Origin: Cudoniella acicularis
Taxonomy: Eukaryota > Ascomycota > Leotiomycetes > Helotiales > Helotiaceae
DNA length: 15,316 nucleotides
Assembly (NCBI GenBank): GCA_013054445.1
Contig: JAAMPI010001373.1
Span: 1-15,316, forward strand
Direction: 5' to 3'
Shown: in pieces, positions 1 to 9,400 of the stretch
How the letters are laid out: every line of letters begins with the position of its first letter
Numbering within the stretch: position 1 is the first letter of the stretch
Position numbers and translations under genes: made by a program
Notes under the pieces: generated by a model
The model's input: the letters and a program-made list of their open reading frames with translations, nothing else
What the model was told of the DNA's origin: nothing
Databases searched by the model: none

Positions 1-311
1 GTCGCATTTCCCCCACCCCTACCATCCATCCATCCCATCATGAAAATCATAACATTCCCTTCCTCGCCGATTGTACACGTGCTCAAAGCGTATCGTAAAA
101 TTTATGCCATGCCATACATAGAGATCATCCCAAGACCAATCCGAGGAGGAAGAGGGGTATCATGACAGTTGATCGATCGATCGGCCAGGGGGAAAAAGGT
201 TAAGTGAAAACGCTAAATCGAGGACGAACGACGCAACGCAGGAGCGGATCATTACAAAGGATATTATAATCAAACAAATAAATTTTTTCCGACAAAGACA
301 AGCCATGGCTT
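1..311. other. 3' flank of the leftmost gene, no gene seen
   Basis: This stretch lies downstream of the stop codon at 314-312 of the minus-strand gene and probably contains its 3' UTR. On the minus strand an A/T-rich run at about 255-290 could serve as an AU-rich 3'-end signal. A short GATC tetranucleotide run lies at 171-183 and CATC repeats lie near 24-40. No reading frame here looks like a known protein. Confidence 0.5.
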
Positions 312-1547
312 TCAAGGAGGTGCTCGTCCTAAATTTTGGTTTGGCGCTAAGCCACCTCCATCGACTCCCTCTATCGATTCTTGGACGTCGAGACATTCCG
401 TGAGAACTAAAGGATCTGATTAGCTCACTTGTCGCAGGTTATTTGAAACTTGCTTACTCGTAATAATTTGCTCTTCTGCAACACCGTATTGGTAATCAAC
501 CAAACCATGCTTCTCAACAGCATCGCACATCCGTATGAGATCTTTGGCCATTTTGTTAATGAAATCCCGAGTCATCAAACTTTGAGGATGCTGTATCCGT
601 TGTCCTGCTTCGAGCATATCTTTCTGCTTCTGGAAAATGCTAAGCCAGGCTGTATTAAACTCGCCCCATAATCGTATTCGGTCGCTGTGGAGAGCCACTT
701 CGTCTACAGTTAGGCCTTGATCAGAAAAATATTAGTTGCCAGGATCAGACAGAAGAAATAGGAGCCTACCTAAATCTCCAACGTGCCCTAGAAGCCACTC
801 AGATACCTCTAATAAAGACTGGCCGGCTACAGCCAGACGACCATTGATAATATTTTGAAAAATCTCCTTCAGAGCAGTTTGGTAAGCCGTATATGCTGCT
901 TCCATCCCCGGACCTTGTGCCTGAAACTCTTCGTCCTCGAGAATCTCCGGCGCAGCTTGAGGCATCCCTCCCATCGTCATCGCACCCGTATAACCTTGCT
1001 GGAGCATGGGAGCGCGGTCTGCTGGACTCTGTTGATGCTGTTGATAAACCGCCGAAGAACTCGAGGATGCATGGTGTTGCAGAGCCGGAGGACCTGGCGC
1101 ACTGGTTGGCTCGTTTGGGAAGTATGGTGCTGCAACGTCCGACAACATTTGCATTGCTGCAGGTTGCCGTGTCTGAAATTGCTGAGGCGAGTCGTAGACA
1201 TTAGCTTGTGGTGCTTGTTGTCCAACATTGTACATAAGATCTGGGTTATAAGTGGTAAAGTTTTGCTGCTGCCTCTGGTCTTGTGCGTAGCCTGGCTGAT
1301 ATTGCAGCGGATTGGTAGGCAAGGCTCCGGGAAACGACGATTGCGGTTCTTGGTAATACCCAGAGTACGCCGCCGCGTTCCCAGAGCCGCGCCCAGCTGC
1401 AGATGGAGATGTCAAAGATGCCGTCCGATATCGATCGGCTGGAGAACCCGAGAAACCTCGCCCTTGACTCTGACCCGCGTTGAATCTAGGATCGGATCCC
1501 GTATATGGCGGTTCATTCTGCCTCCTCCGCCGACTATTCTCATCCAT
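312..1547 (-). CDS. Conserved-looking hypothetical protein, Q/P/S-rich N-terminus and helical C-terminus, three exons
   Basis: Exons on the minus strand are 1547-770, 715-458 and 406-312 (376 residues). Intron 1 (769-716, 54 bp) starts GTAGGC and ends CAAG after a CTAAT branch-like site. Intron 2 (457-407, 51 bp) starts GTAAGC, has a GCTAATC branch site 12-15 nt before the acceptor, and ends TTTAG. Splicing intron 2 avoids a TAA at 422-420 and gives a C-terminal reading with ECLDVQES-like helix residues, ending in TGA at 314-312. The start is the first in-frame ATG after an upstream stop; the longer upstream frame opens only with TTG. Residues 1-200 are low complexity (basic RRRR near the start, Gln/Pro/Ser/Tyr-rich, a poly-Ser run), so probably disordered. 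From about residue 201 an acidic EDEE leads into amphipathic helices with Trp- and Leu-rich faces. I recognise the general look of a conserved ascomycete protein but know no function. No signal peptide or membrane segment is evident. Confidence 0.8.
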
Positions 1548-2082
1548 GCCCCGTGCGAAGGCTGCCGATGAGCCTACCAACAGCGGATCCAGTCGATACG
1601 CCGCCGGCAAAGGGACTAGCGTCGCGTTAAGGAGTGCCAGCTTGCTCAATTTTCGATCTTATTCTAAGCGTTAAGGAGCAACTTTCCCCTGAAATTGCAA
1701 AAATCTAAGTTCTATTGGTCGAATAGAACCGTGTATAGGTGAAAAGCGCGTCTAGAAGTTTGTTAATGTTGTTCATTTGCCCACCAAAACGCGGACTTAC
1801 TCGGAACTAAAAAACTGATTTTCGAAAACGGATATGTGCGCAGAATGTACTGAGAGCCTCGCGGGTGAAGAGAGGTTTTGTCTGGCCACACAAGAGGTAA
1901 AATAGATCGCTTGGGCGCTACGACGGTTTTCCAAGAAGTTGCTTGGTGCAGAGTGCTCGAAATTGAATTGAGCAGTACTATAGTTTCGCTGAGCCTTCAG
2001 CGCATGCGCGAACCAGGTGCGTATTGGCTCACTGCGTTGTCAACACTTCGTCATCCAGTGCTAGGTATATCCTTGGTGTCGC

Positions 2083-2099
2083 CTTGTTGCCGCAACAAG
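2083..2099. repeat. 17-bp near-perfect palindrome
   Basis: CTTGTTGC and GCAACAAG face each other across one C. Symmetry of this kind can be a dimeric protein-binding site, but nothing ties it to a known factor. Confidence 0.6.
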
Positions 2100-2130
2100 C
2101 AAAACCTTGCAGAGCGGCTTCTTTCGTAGG

Positions 2131-2150
2131 GCACAACGGCACAACGGCAC
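2131..2150. repeat. Short tandem repeat, unit GCACAACG
   Basis: Two perfect 8-bp copies are followed by a four-base partial copy. It is noncoding as far as can be seen. Confidence 0.7.
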
Positions 2151-3300
2151 CAGGGTAACAGCAAGATACCGGGCACTGATAATTTCGTCTCTTTCTTCTC
2201 ATACGAGGTTTATGGGAGGAGACGCGACTTTATTCCAACGTTCAGGTGGATCTAGGGACCCAGTAACGTCCTCTGGCTCTCGCCCAGTCCTTCTAGAAAC
2301 CTCCTAGTAGATGCAAGTGCTGCGTTTCAAAGAGTTCCTCCCAACGGCTAGAGAAACGGCTTGTTTCCGAGCAAAGAACGCTCAGTGGCCGAAGCTTTGA
2401 GTACTCAATATGCCGTCTTCCAGATGCTGACTCTCCGCGAAGAGCTTGGGTATCGATGAGTTAGGCGCAAAGACCGGGTCGCATGAGTTGAAACGCCAGA
2501 GTCCGAGGAGCCAAAGGTCATGCGCCTGACAAGAAGCTGGAGGGAAACAGAGTTGAAGTTGAGATAGAGTTAGAAATCGGAGACAACCCTTCTCTGCTGG
2601 ACGTCAGAATGCTCAGCGCGCCGACTTGGACGTTTTTCGAAGGCCGTGCTGCGGTTAGGCTGCAGATTGACCTACTGACTAGGCGTGGAAGTCTGCAAGA
2701 GTTGGCTACAGATCTGGCCACGGCTCGGAGACTATACGGTGGTGTTTCTTAGCGGCTCGTGGCGTGTTGTAGGCGTCTTTGCCGGGCCGTAGGAGGTGAG
2801 ATGCGCTCGTCTGAGCGAGGTTTCGAGGCTTTGAGGTATGATACTGCAGTGAATGCACTGGACTTGCACTACGTTTCTCTCCAACGCTGGTCTCGCCGCC
2901 TAGTCGAGACGTGTGGCACGCTCCGAAGTATTTCCTAAATAATAGCAACAATGCAACGCCCACCGCTACTGTCAGGTACGGGGACGGGATTGCTACGTGA
3001 AGCTACTCGTGTACACTTTGGGCCTCCTCCTCATCTTATTCAAAGGGGCAGAGATAGGCGCCGCTGTGTGGTCTGTTCGAGATGAGTGACGATGATGACC
3101 GTTTTAGCTTGCCGGGAAACGTTGCTAGGCGTGCACAGAACCTGCGCTCTCGCTCTCGGTGCTGGGGAAAAGCGTCGCCGTCGCCGTTGCCGTCCAATCC
3201 AACGCCGGCGAGTCAATTGGGAGAGCAGCTGCGAGGAGGAGGTGGTAATCGGCGAGCAAAGTTAGGTGGGTGAAGGCAATTGCGGAAACAAGGCGGGCAA

Positions 3301-3328
3301 TAGCCAGTAGCCAGTAGCCAGCACCCAG
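3301..3328. repeat. 7-bp minisatellite, TAGCCAG unit
   Basis: Three perfect TAGCCAG copies are followed by a CACCCAG variant, four units in register. Confidence 0.85.
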
Positions 3329-3470
3329 TAGCGGCCTCGTCAGGTACAGATGGGTCGAAGAGGGCCTTTGGGAGAGAATACCTAGGTAATATGAATTTTG
3401 CTGGGCACAAGATCAGGAGCGTTGTGATTGGAGACAATGGTTTATGCTCAAGTGGGTTGGGTATGGATCA

Positions 3471-3491
3471 GGGAGTTGGGAGTTGGGACCT
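3471..3491. repeat. 7-bp minisatellite, GGGAGTT unit
   Basis: GGGAGTT, GGGAGTT, GGGACCT in register, followed by a G-rich degenerate stretch (GACTGACTGGGCAGAC). It has the same 7-bp period as the repeats at 3301 and 5927. Confidence 0.75.
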
Positions 3492-3735
3492 GGCAGACTG
3501 ACTGGGCAGACGGGGACTGGGACTCTGTCGGAACGGGGCTGGCAGCAAATAATAAAGGTCGCTGGTGGAGCCCTGGAGCCCTAGAGCCAGCCTGGCCGAA
3601 CAGGGTGCGTTGAGATGGTTGAACTCGACCCTGACGGGGGCTTTGCGCTAGAGCGGAGAGATCGCCAGATAAGGCGCCTTGGAATGCGATATGTGATCAG
3701 CGGGTCCGCGGCCAGGCGCAAACTGCGCGAGACTC

Positions 3736-3744
3736 TATATAAAA
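3736..3744 (+). promoter_or_regulatory. TATA-box match on the plus strand
   Basis: TATATAAAA followed by more A is a canonical core-promoter match. No credible plus-strand gene follows, so it may be chance, or it may drive an unannotated transcript. Confidence 0.3.
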
Positions 3745-4205
3745 AAGCACGCAAAGGAAAGCACACAAAGGCTGAGAATCTCCCCACCGTCGCTGTATTG
3801 GCCAGCGAGCAGAAGAGGCGAACTATTGACGACGGGCCAGTCAGTTGCGCGCCGGGGATCGACGACACTGGTGATGTTGGCGGCGGAGGGTTCAGCGACA
3901 CAAGCAGGAGAATGCGGATGTGTGGCTGTCGATTGTCTTATACCTGCCCGGAAAAAAGAAGACTCTGGAGAAGGCAGCTGAAGGCTGCGGCAAAGTCAGA
4001 GCAGAGGGTGCGCAGAAGTGAACCCCCCCACCGAAGTAGATGGCATTCCTGTTTGTTTAAGAGGACCACCAAGTTCTGCCACCAAATGGAGAAGAGGAGA
4101 GGGGGAGAGGGGGGAGAGGAGGGTTTCGAGGCCGGCCACAAGAACCCGAGAAAACGCAGGTCACTGCAACGTACCGTCGAATAAATTTCCGAGTCTGGGA
4201 CACTC

Positions 4206-4241
4206 GCATCTGCATCCGCATGTGCATGTACATCCGCATCA
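4206..4241. repeat. Degenerate hexamer repeat, GCATCY/GCATGT
   Basis: Six hexamers in register: GCATCT, GCATCC, GCATGT, GCATGT, ACATCC, GCATCA. The array lies just beyond the end of the plus-strand open frame that stops at 4184 and overlaps no supported gene. Confidence 0.8.
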
Positions 4242-4343
4242 TGATCGAGCCCGTTGTCCAGAATGCCGGGTCCCTTGTTCGATAATTCGCTCTGTTTGGA
4301 GAGCTGTGGCGTGGGTGTGTAAGACACTCGGACAGAGTGAGTA

Positions 4344-4385
4344 CCTGCGCCTGTGCCTGAGCTTAAGCTTGAATGTGAGCCTGCG
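4344..4385. repeat. Degenerate hexamer repeat, CCTGNG
   Basis: Seven hexamers in register: CCTGCG, CCTGTG, CCTGAG, CTTAAG, CTTGAA, TGTGAG, CCTGCG. It is a second hexamer array within about 100 bp of the first. Confidence 0.65.
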
Positions 4386-4966
4386 TGGGAAACCGAGCTG
4401 TCATATGCTGGGCCAAGAGGCCAGAAACTGCAGACTGGGGAGAGAGGTGCTTGCGAATAGCGACCTGCAACGAGTACAGTGCCATTGCTTAGGTATGATC
4501 GGGGCCGTCATTGCTTTTCTAGATGCAAATTGCGGCGAGACACAGCATGCGGCTGCTGATCTGCTGCTGTTCGCACCTATCTAGGTACCTACAGCATCTT
4601 GCAGGTACTCATGTACCGATGCGTCAGCAGGCCCAAACTCCCTGAACACCACGGGAAAGCCCCAAAAACATACAATACACAATCCTCTGGGCAGCCGGGC
4701 CATCTTGATACCTAAGTTAAGATGCGCAATGGCGACAGCAACAGCAACAGCCCGAACTGACAGCTGTGGTCGCTGAACGAGAGCCCAATCAGGCAGCTTC
4801 GTGCGCTGTGCTTCGGGGTCGGAATTGTCGGATTCAGGTACAAAAGGCCCTGGGGCCCGGGCAGCAGTGAGGATCCCCCTGGAAACAACGGCCCCATGGG
4901 CATTTGCTTGCTGGCCAACAGCTGGAGAGAGAGGTTGTTCTCTCCTAGAGGCCTGTTCCATGCTCC

Positions 4967-4983
4967 TTTTTTTTTTTTTGCAG
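4967..4983 (+). other. T13 tract followed by GCAG, acceptor-like
   Basis: Thirteen T residues followed directly by GCAG resemble a strong 3' splice site on the plus strand. No matching coding exon was found, so it may be an ordinary homopolymer or part of an untranslated spliced transcript. Confidence 0.3.
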
Positions 4984-5926
4984 TCGTCGTCAAATTACAC
5001 CCTTGGCTCGTCAACCCTGCAGCTGCATAACATCCCCTGACCTTTAGTGGAGGATCTTCACAGGCCTCCTCCAGCGCGATCAGACATGTACGGAGTACAC
5101 AGACACAGACACGCACATCAAACCGTGAGTCTGAATAGTTCCCCCGAATAACCCCCCAAAGAACAACAGAAAACAGTGCTTGCTTCTTTCTTCCTTTTGC
5201 CGTGAATATTTATCCTTGTTAGAGCAACCCAGCTGGCGGTTCCTGTCACGCCTCAGAAAATTCAATAGATCTCGATTCTCGATCCACAGATCTGCCACCC
5301 GAGTCAGGAAAATGCCCTCAGAGGCCAATACGACTCTGCGACGCCCCATTTGACCCGTGTCGCTGGACGCCCCATCGCCCACCCAGCGAGCAGCGAGCCA
5401 GCCAGCGTGCTAGCACGTCAGGTTAGGGTCGTCGTCTCCAAGCAATCACTGAGCCCCCGCCCCCCCTTCGCCTCCTCTTGCAGAGCCACTCGGCAACCTT
5501 CCAGCTTCATCTGCACCGTGGCCAACGCCTAGGGTCGCCTTCGGAATATTGCTGCTGCAGCTATATTCGCCTCGTCCCAGATTTCCCTTTGCGGCTTGGA
5601 GACTGAGACTTGGAGTCGTATGTTTGCCCGCGAGTCGCGCTCCACCTCCAGCTCCCACATCCACCTCCATGAATTCCCTAGGCCTAGGAAGGTTATTTCA
5701 GGAAGCTAAGAAAGTGTAACAGGACAATCATCATGCATTATCCTCCTCCTCATGCACCACTGCCATGTCTTCTTTGCAGAGCGCCCGCATGCATTTGAAG
5801 ACTCGCTCGCAAGTTCATCCCAAAGGAGTTGGTTGGATCGGGCTTTGAAACACCACGGTACTGAGTAAAAAGTCGCAGATCTTCGCTCTGCCTCAGCCTC
5901 ATCGGGGCGCTCGAGCTTTGGATAGT

Positions 5927-5968
5927 GGGCACTGGACACTGGACTCTGGACACTGGCCTCTGGCAACT
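5927..5968. repeat. 7-bp minisatellite, GGACACT unit, six copies
   Basis: The units in register are GGGCACT, GGACACT, GGACTCT, GGACACT, GGCCTCT and GGCAACT. GG and the final CT-like end are conserved, and the middle varies. It contributes the odd His/Trp/Leu/Asp-rich start of an open frame that begins here with GTG, not ATG. Confidence 0.85.
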
Positions 5969-6480
5969 TGTCCCCGGCGATCACGATCGCTCTGTGTTTC
6001 GTCATTTCACACATGGCACAGCGATCTTTACAAGGCAGACCCTCTTTGGCAGCCCCCCAAGCGCTGGGAGCACCCCAGTGACAACCACGTGCTCTCACCA
6101 CAGCATCATCAAGCTTCAGCGAACATCCCGCAACGGAGCATTTCTACGACATCCACCCATCTCACTAACCACCTGTCAGGCCGTTAGGTCTTCATTCAGG
6201 TCTCATTTGGCATCCATCAAGTTGAGGTGCCAAACTCTTTTGGGTATGCCTGCAAAACTAGCCCCAGTCTCCATCCAAAACAACTTACTCAGAATCTGTC
6301 TCTTCTGCGCTTTTCCGGAAGGCGTCTCACCCACCAACTTTGTTTTTCGCAACCTGTCCAGTGGCTCCTACTGCAATGTTTCCAGGTTTCCAAGTCAATC
6401 AAATCAATACGAGATCACACGACTCTTATTTCGAAGGATCTGCATTTGCAAACTAGCATTCATAAAAATTCCGAAACTGT

Positions 6481-9400
6481 GATTCATTAGTATTATTACA
6501 GACCTAGTAAGTCATCTCCGTGATCTATTATTTCCTTCTACTGGTGGCTGGTCAGGAAGCTTTCATCTCAAATAAATCCGCACAGACCCGAGACCACGCT
6601 ATCTTGGTGACTTTGTCCCTTCCAGAAGACACTAAGAAGTGTCCAAATCTCCACAATCCTTCGCTCATACCGAGAGAAGCTGAAAACCGTCAAGCTTCGG
6701 GAAGCGCCGCATGAAACGACCCCCTTATATCCTTCTACTTCGAGAACGTTTCACGGCTCAGGGTACCCAGGTCATCTAGGTTTTCGAGAACATCTCCATT
6801 TCCCCGGTTCATAGTTAGCCTCATTACGACCCACTGCCTTGTAAGCAATTCATCTAAGAAAGTGGTCTGAAGTTTGACCAGAGGTCTTCATGGTCCTCCG
6901 GACACACCGGTTACAAGCCGGATCGCCTTTGCATTAAACAGCTGCCGCTGTGGAGACCTGCTTGCAAACTTGCAGAACGTCATTTGCGCTTGGCATTAAT
7001 GCCGAATTCCAGAAGTCTTCGTCAGCCTTCCAAAATGATGCAAGATTCTAAACTTACGAATCGTCAGTGGGAAGAGTAGCCGGGTTAATTTTCACAGGGA
7101 TGCCCAATTTTGGTGGCCTGAAAACCAAAGCTGGGCTGCTAGGATGCTCACAGTAAGACAGCTACCCAGAGTTGTCGTATGCGGTTTACTTCATGACCAG
7201 GATCCCATATATTCTTCTCTATGAAACAGACTGGACAAAACGATTCTCCTGGCGAGTTCATCTAAGCCGCTATGTTCATTATGCCAGAGTCTCACTTTCG
7301 GGTCAAGGATCTTTCCGGCAATAAGTCGGGTGTCAAATATATTCCAGCCTTGCCAAGGTAGGATATCAAACTCCATTATCTCAACAGGGCATTAACGTGC
7401 TGGCTAAATTCATTTTCCCCCTCAGTGTTGTTTTGGTTCTCCTTGTCACTCTCTTCTTTCTTATGTTTCTTGGTACCAGTTTGAAGACCGTCAATTATCA
7501 AGGATTTAAGTGACTTCCCGTTCCTCGCACAGCCTGCAACCTGCTGGTAGGGTTCCTAAGTATTGGCGGAATTATTTATGGCATCTTCTCGCTGCGAAAC
7601 AACCACTGTCGTTATTATCTTGTTGGTATCCTTTCGTTGCAAAGCTCCAAGACCCATGTTACCTACACCGAGTACAGTTACTCACCTTTCTGTGGCTATC
7701 ATTCTTCTGCGACCAAGATCACTCAATAGCCATGTAGGTACAAGCTTGATTCTTCCACTATTGTACACCTCTGCTTCTATCAAACCTCCGTCTTGTCATT
7801 GCCATTCCCAAACGTGTCCACAAACAGGGCAGATTCCTACGTTCCCTCTTATGGCAGACTACACAATGAGCAGCACAGCAGAGGACTAGGTCGAATGCAG
7901 TCTCCACATCCTTCCCAGAATCCACTCTCAAGTCACGCTTCTACTTCATCGTCAAAGGAATCACTCTCGAGGTCGAGATGGCACTCGAATTCATTCTCCA
8001 ACACCAATGAACAGTCATACTCCTATCATAAGCAACACCGAAGTCGCTGGAGCCGGAACCCTGTCACGCATACTCGCCATCACACCTTGTCCTGAGCTTT
8101 CATAGATCAATGGTATACTAAAGGATTCAATAGCTTACGGAATCGCTAATACTTCATAGTGTGTAAGAACATCAGAAAACAGTAAGGAATACCAAGGAGA
8201 AGTCGATGGCTGAATCCCGGTTTCCAACACTAAAGGAGGTGCTGCCTTGAAAACCACCACATCACAAGGCATAGGCGAAGGAGAGCAAGACAATCGCAAA
8301 GTCCAAAAATACTCTTTCAGACACATTGTCAGTCCATTCCAGCAACACAAAAGTATCTCCAAAAGTACCAACACATCCTTAACGACATCATGAATGATAA
8401 AGAAAACAAAAATTAATACCGCTCACAAATTCGTGTCTATATACATGACCAAGGTATATCAGCAACATTACGAACGAGAGGAGAAAGGTCTTCTTCAAAA
8501 CCCAAGAGAAGACGGATGAGCGAGTGGCTTAAGAGCTTGATAGCAGTGAGACGAGGTAATAAACTTTAGTGGGGCTGGGGGCGGAGATTGAGAAGAGGAG
8601 GAGGAGGAGTATTTTGGCCCAAGACGATGCAGCTCTCTCTCCGAGCCTTTATACTGTAATCGGGCTGCGACAACGATGGCTAAGGAGGTTAGATCCCCTG
8701 TTGTCATGACTTTTGAAATTTTACAATCGAGAAGCTTCTACGTATAGATCCATTTCTCCAAACACTCGCTAGACTGCTGTATTCTTTCGGGTTAGGTAGT
8801 AAGACTTAATCTTTTGATATAAGTTTTTTAGAGGAGGATTCTACTCAAAGTTTAGAGAGGCTTCTAGTCCAATTACCGCGATGTTTTGTAAGTGGTTATC
8901 CTACTGGCTACTGTGAGTGCCCTAACTGGCTTTTCATTGTATACTCACTCAGTCGCTTTTTTCTCAATGCCAGGAAGGATGAAAACACTGAATGCTTACC
9001 AAAGACTCACAGTACAATAGTGACTTCACACCCATCACAATACAAATAGTCTTCTTTACCTTGATAACTTGGTTGTATTTTCTACTCGAAAAGCTAAGTG
9101 ATTCTGCTGCCGTAGAGTGTTATCAATAGGGGCCGTGACTCAAAAAATACCTGACCGAATAAAGTTCTAGAAGAAGGAAGCTCAGTGAATAACGACGTTG
9201 ATAATGTTTATGCTACCTTGCTACTTTTTTTTTGAGGAAGTAAAGCTTTCAGGAACTCAGCCACAACGACAAGGTAAGAGAAAGGGAAACTGGTTTGACA
9301 CTGGTTTGAGGATGTTCATCCGGGAAGGGCATACATTTTGTTTCATTTATTGTAACAGGGTGTTGCATTTGGAAGAAAATGACTGAGCAAGGATGATGGA

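Larger units (their letters stand above)
1548..3080. other. Upstream region of the hypothetical gene, no supported gene
   Basis: The left part should hold the promoter and 5' UTR of the minus-strand gene starting at 1547. No protein family was recognised in any frame. There is a near-perfect palindrome at 2083-2099, an 8-bp direct repeat at 2131-2150, and a plus-strand open frame broken by one TAG (2492-2938, see findings). GC content is moderate, without obvious transposon ends. Confidence 0.5.
3081..6480. other. GC-richer intergenic region with minisatellites and promoter-like signals, no supported gene
   Basis: About 3.4 kb without a recognisable gene. The longest ATG-initiated frame (3615-4184, plus) is Arg/Lys/Gly-rich, crosses purine-rich simple sequence and matches no family I know. 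The region holds 6- and 7-bp degenerate tandem repeats, a TATATAAAA box, CCTAGGTA-like motifs (near 3380 and 4580), a GTACGGAGTAC motif near 5090, and pyrimidine-rich tracts ending in CAG (4967-4983, 5471-5483, 5771-5779). This texture resembles long fungal regulatory or 5' leader DNA, but no downstream plus-strand coding gene is present to explain it. Confidence 0.5.

Noticed and set aside
1548..1649. N-terminal extension of the hypothetical protein
   Set aside because: The frame stays open upstream to 1649 but contains no ATG; it would need a TTG start. The ATG at 1547 is the first in frame.
3615..4184. 189-codon ATG-initiated plus-strand open frame
   Set aside because: The translation is Arg/Lys/Gly-rich, runs through GA-rich simple sequence, has no recognisable domain and contains the TATA match. 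Long chance frames are expected in GC-rich DNA.
5925..6482. 185-codon plus-strand open frame
   Set aside because: It starts with GTG inside a 7-bp minisatellite, has no family resemblance, and an ATG-only start would be much shorter.
7191..7376. 61-codon minus-strand frame with a protein-like translation
   Set aside because: It is antisense to the first exon of the plus-strand candidate, ends just before a poor donor, and could not be extended into a consistent spliced gene. I do not recognise a family. Frames downstream at 6670-7140 look protein-like in several registers at once, which argues for chance.
7793..8095. Ser/His/Arg-rich plus-strand frame in register with the 7272-7729 candidate
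   Set aside because: It lies beyond an in-frame TAG at 7727-7729, and no convincing intron bypasses that stop. The composition is low complexity.
8910..9013. Inverted repeat ACTGTGAGT/ACTCACAGT, possible small foldback element
   Set aside because: The arms are only 9 bp, 86 bp apart, with no target-site duplication or extended terminal repeats, so a MITE cannot be supported.
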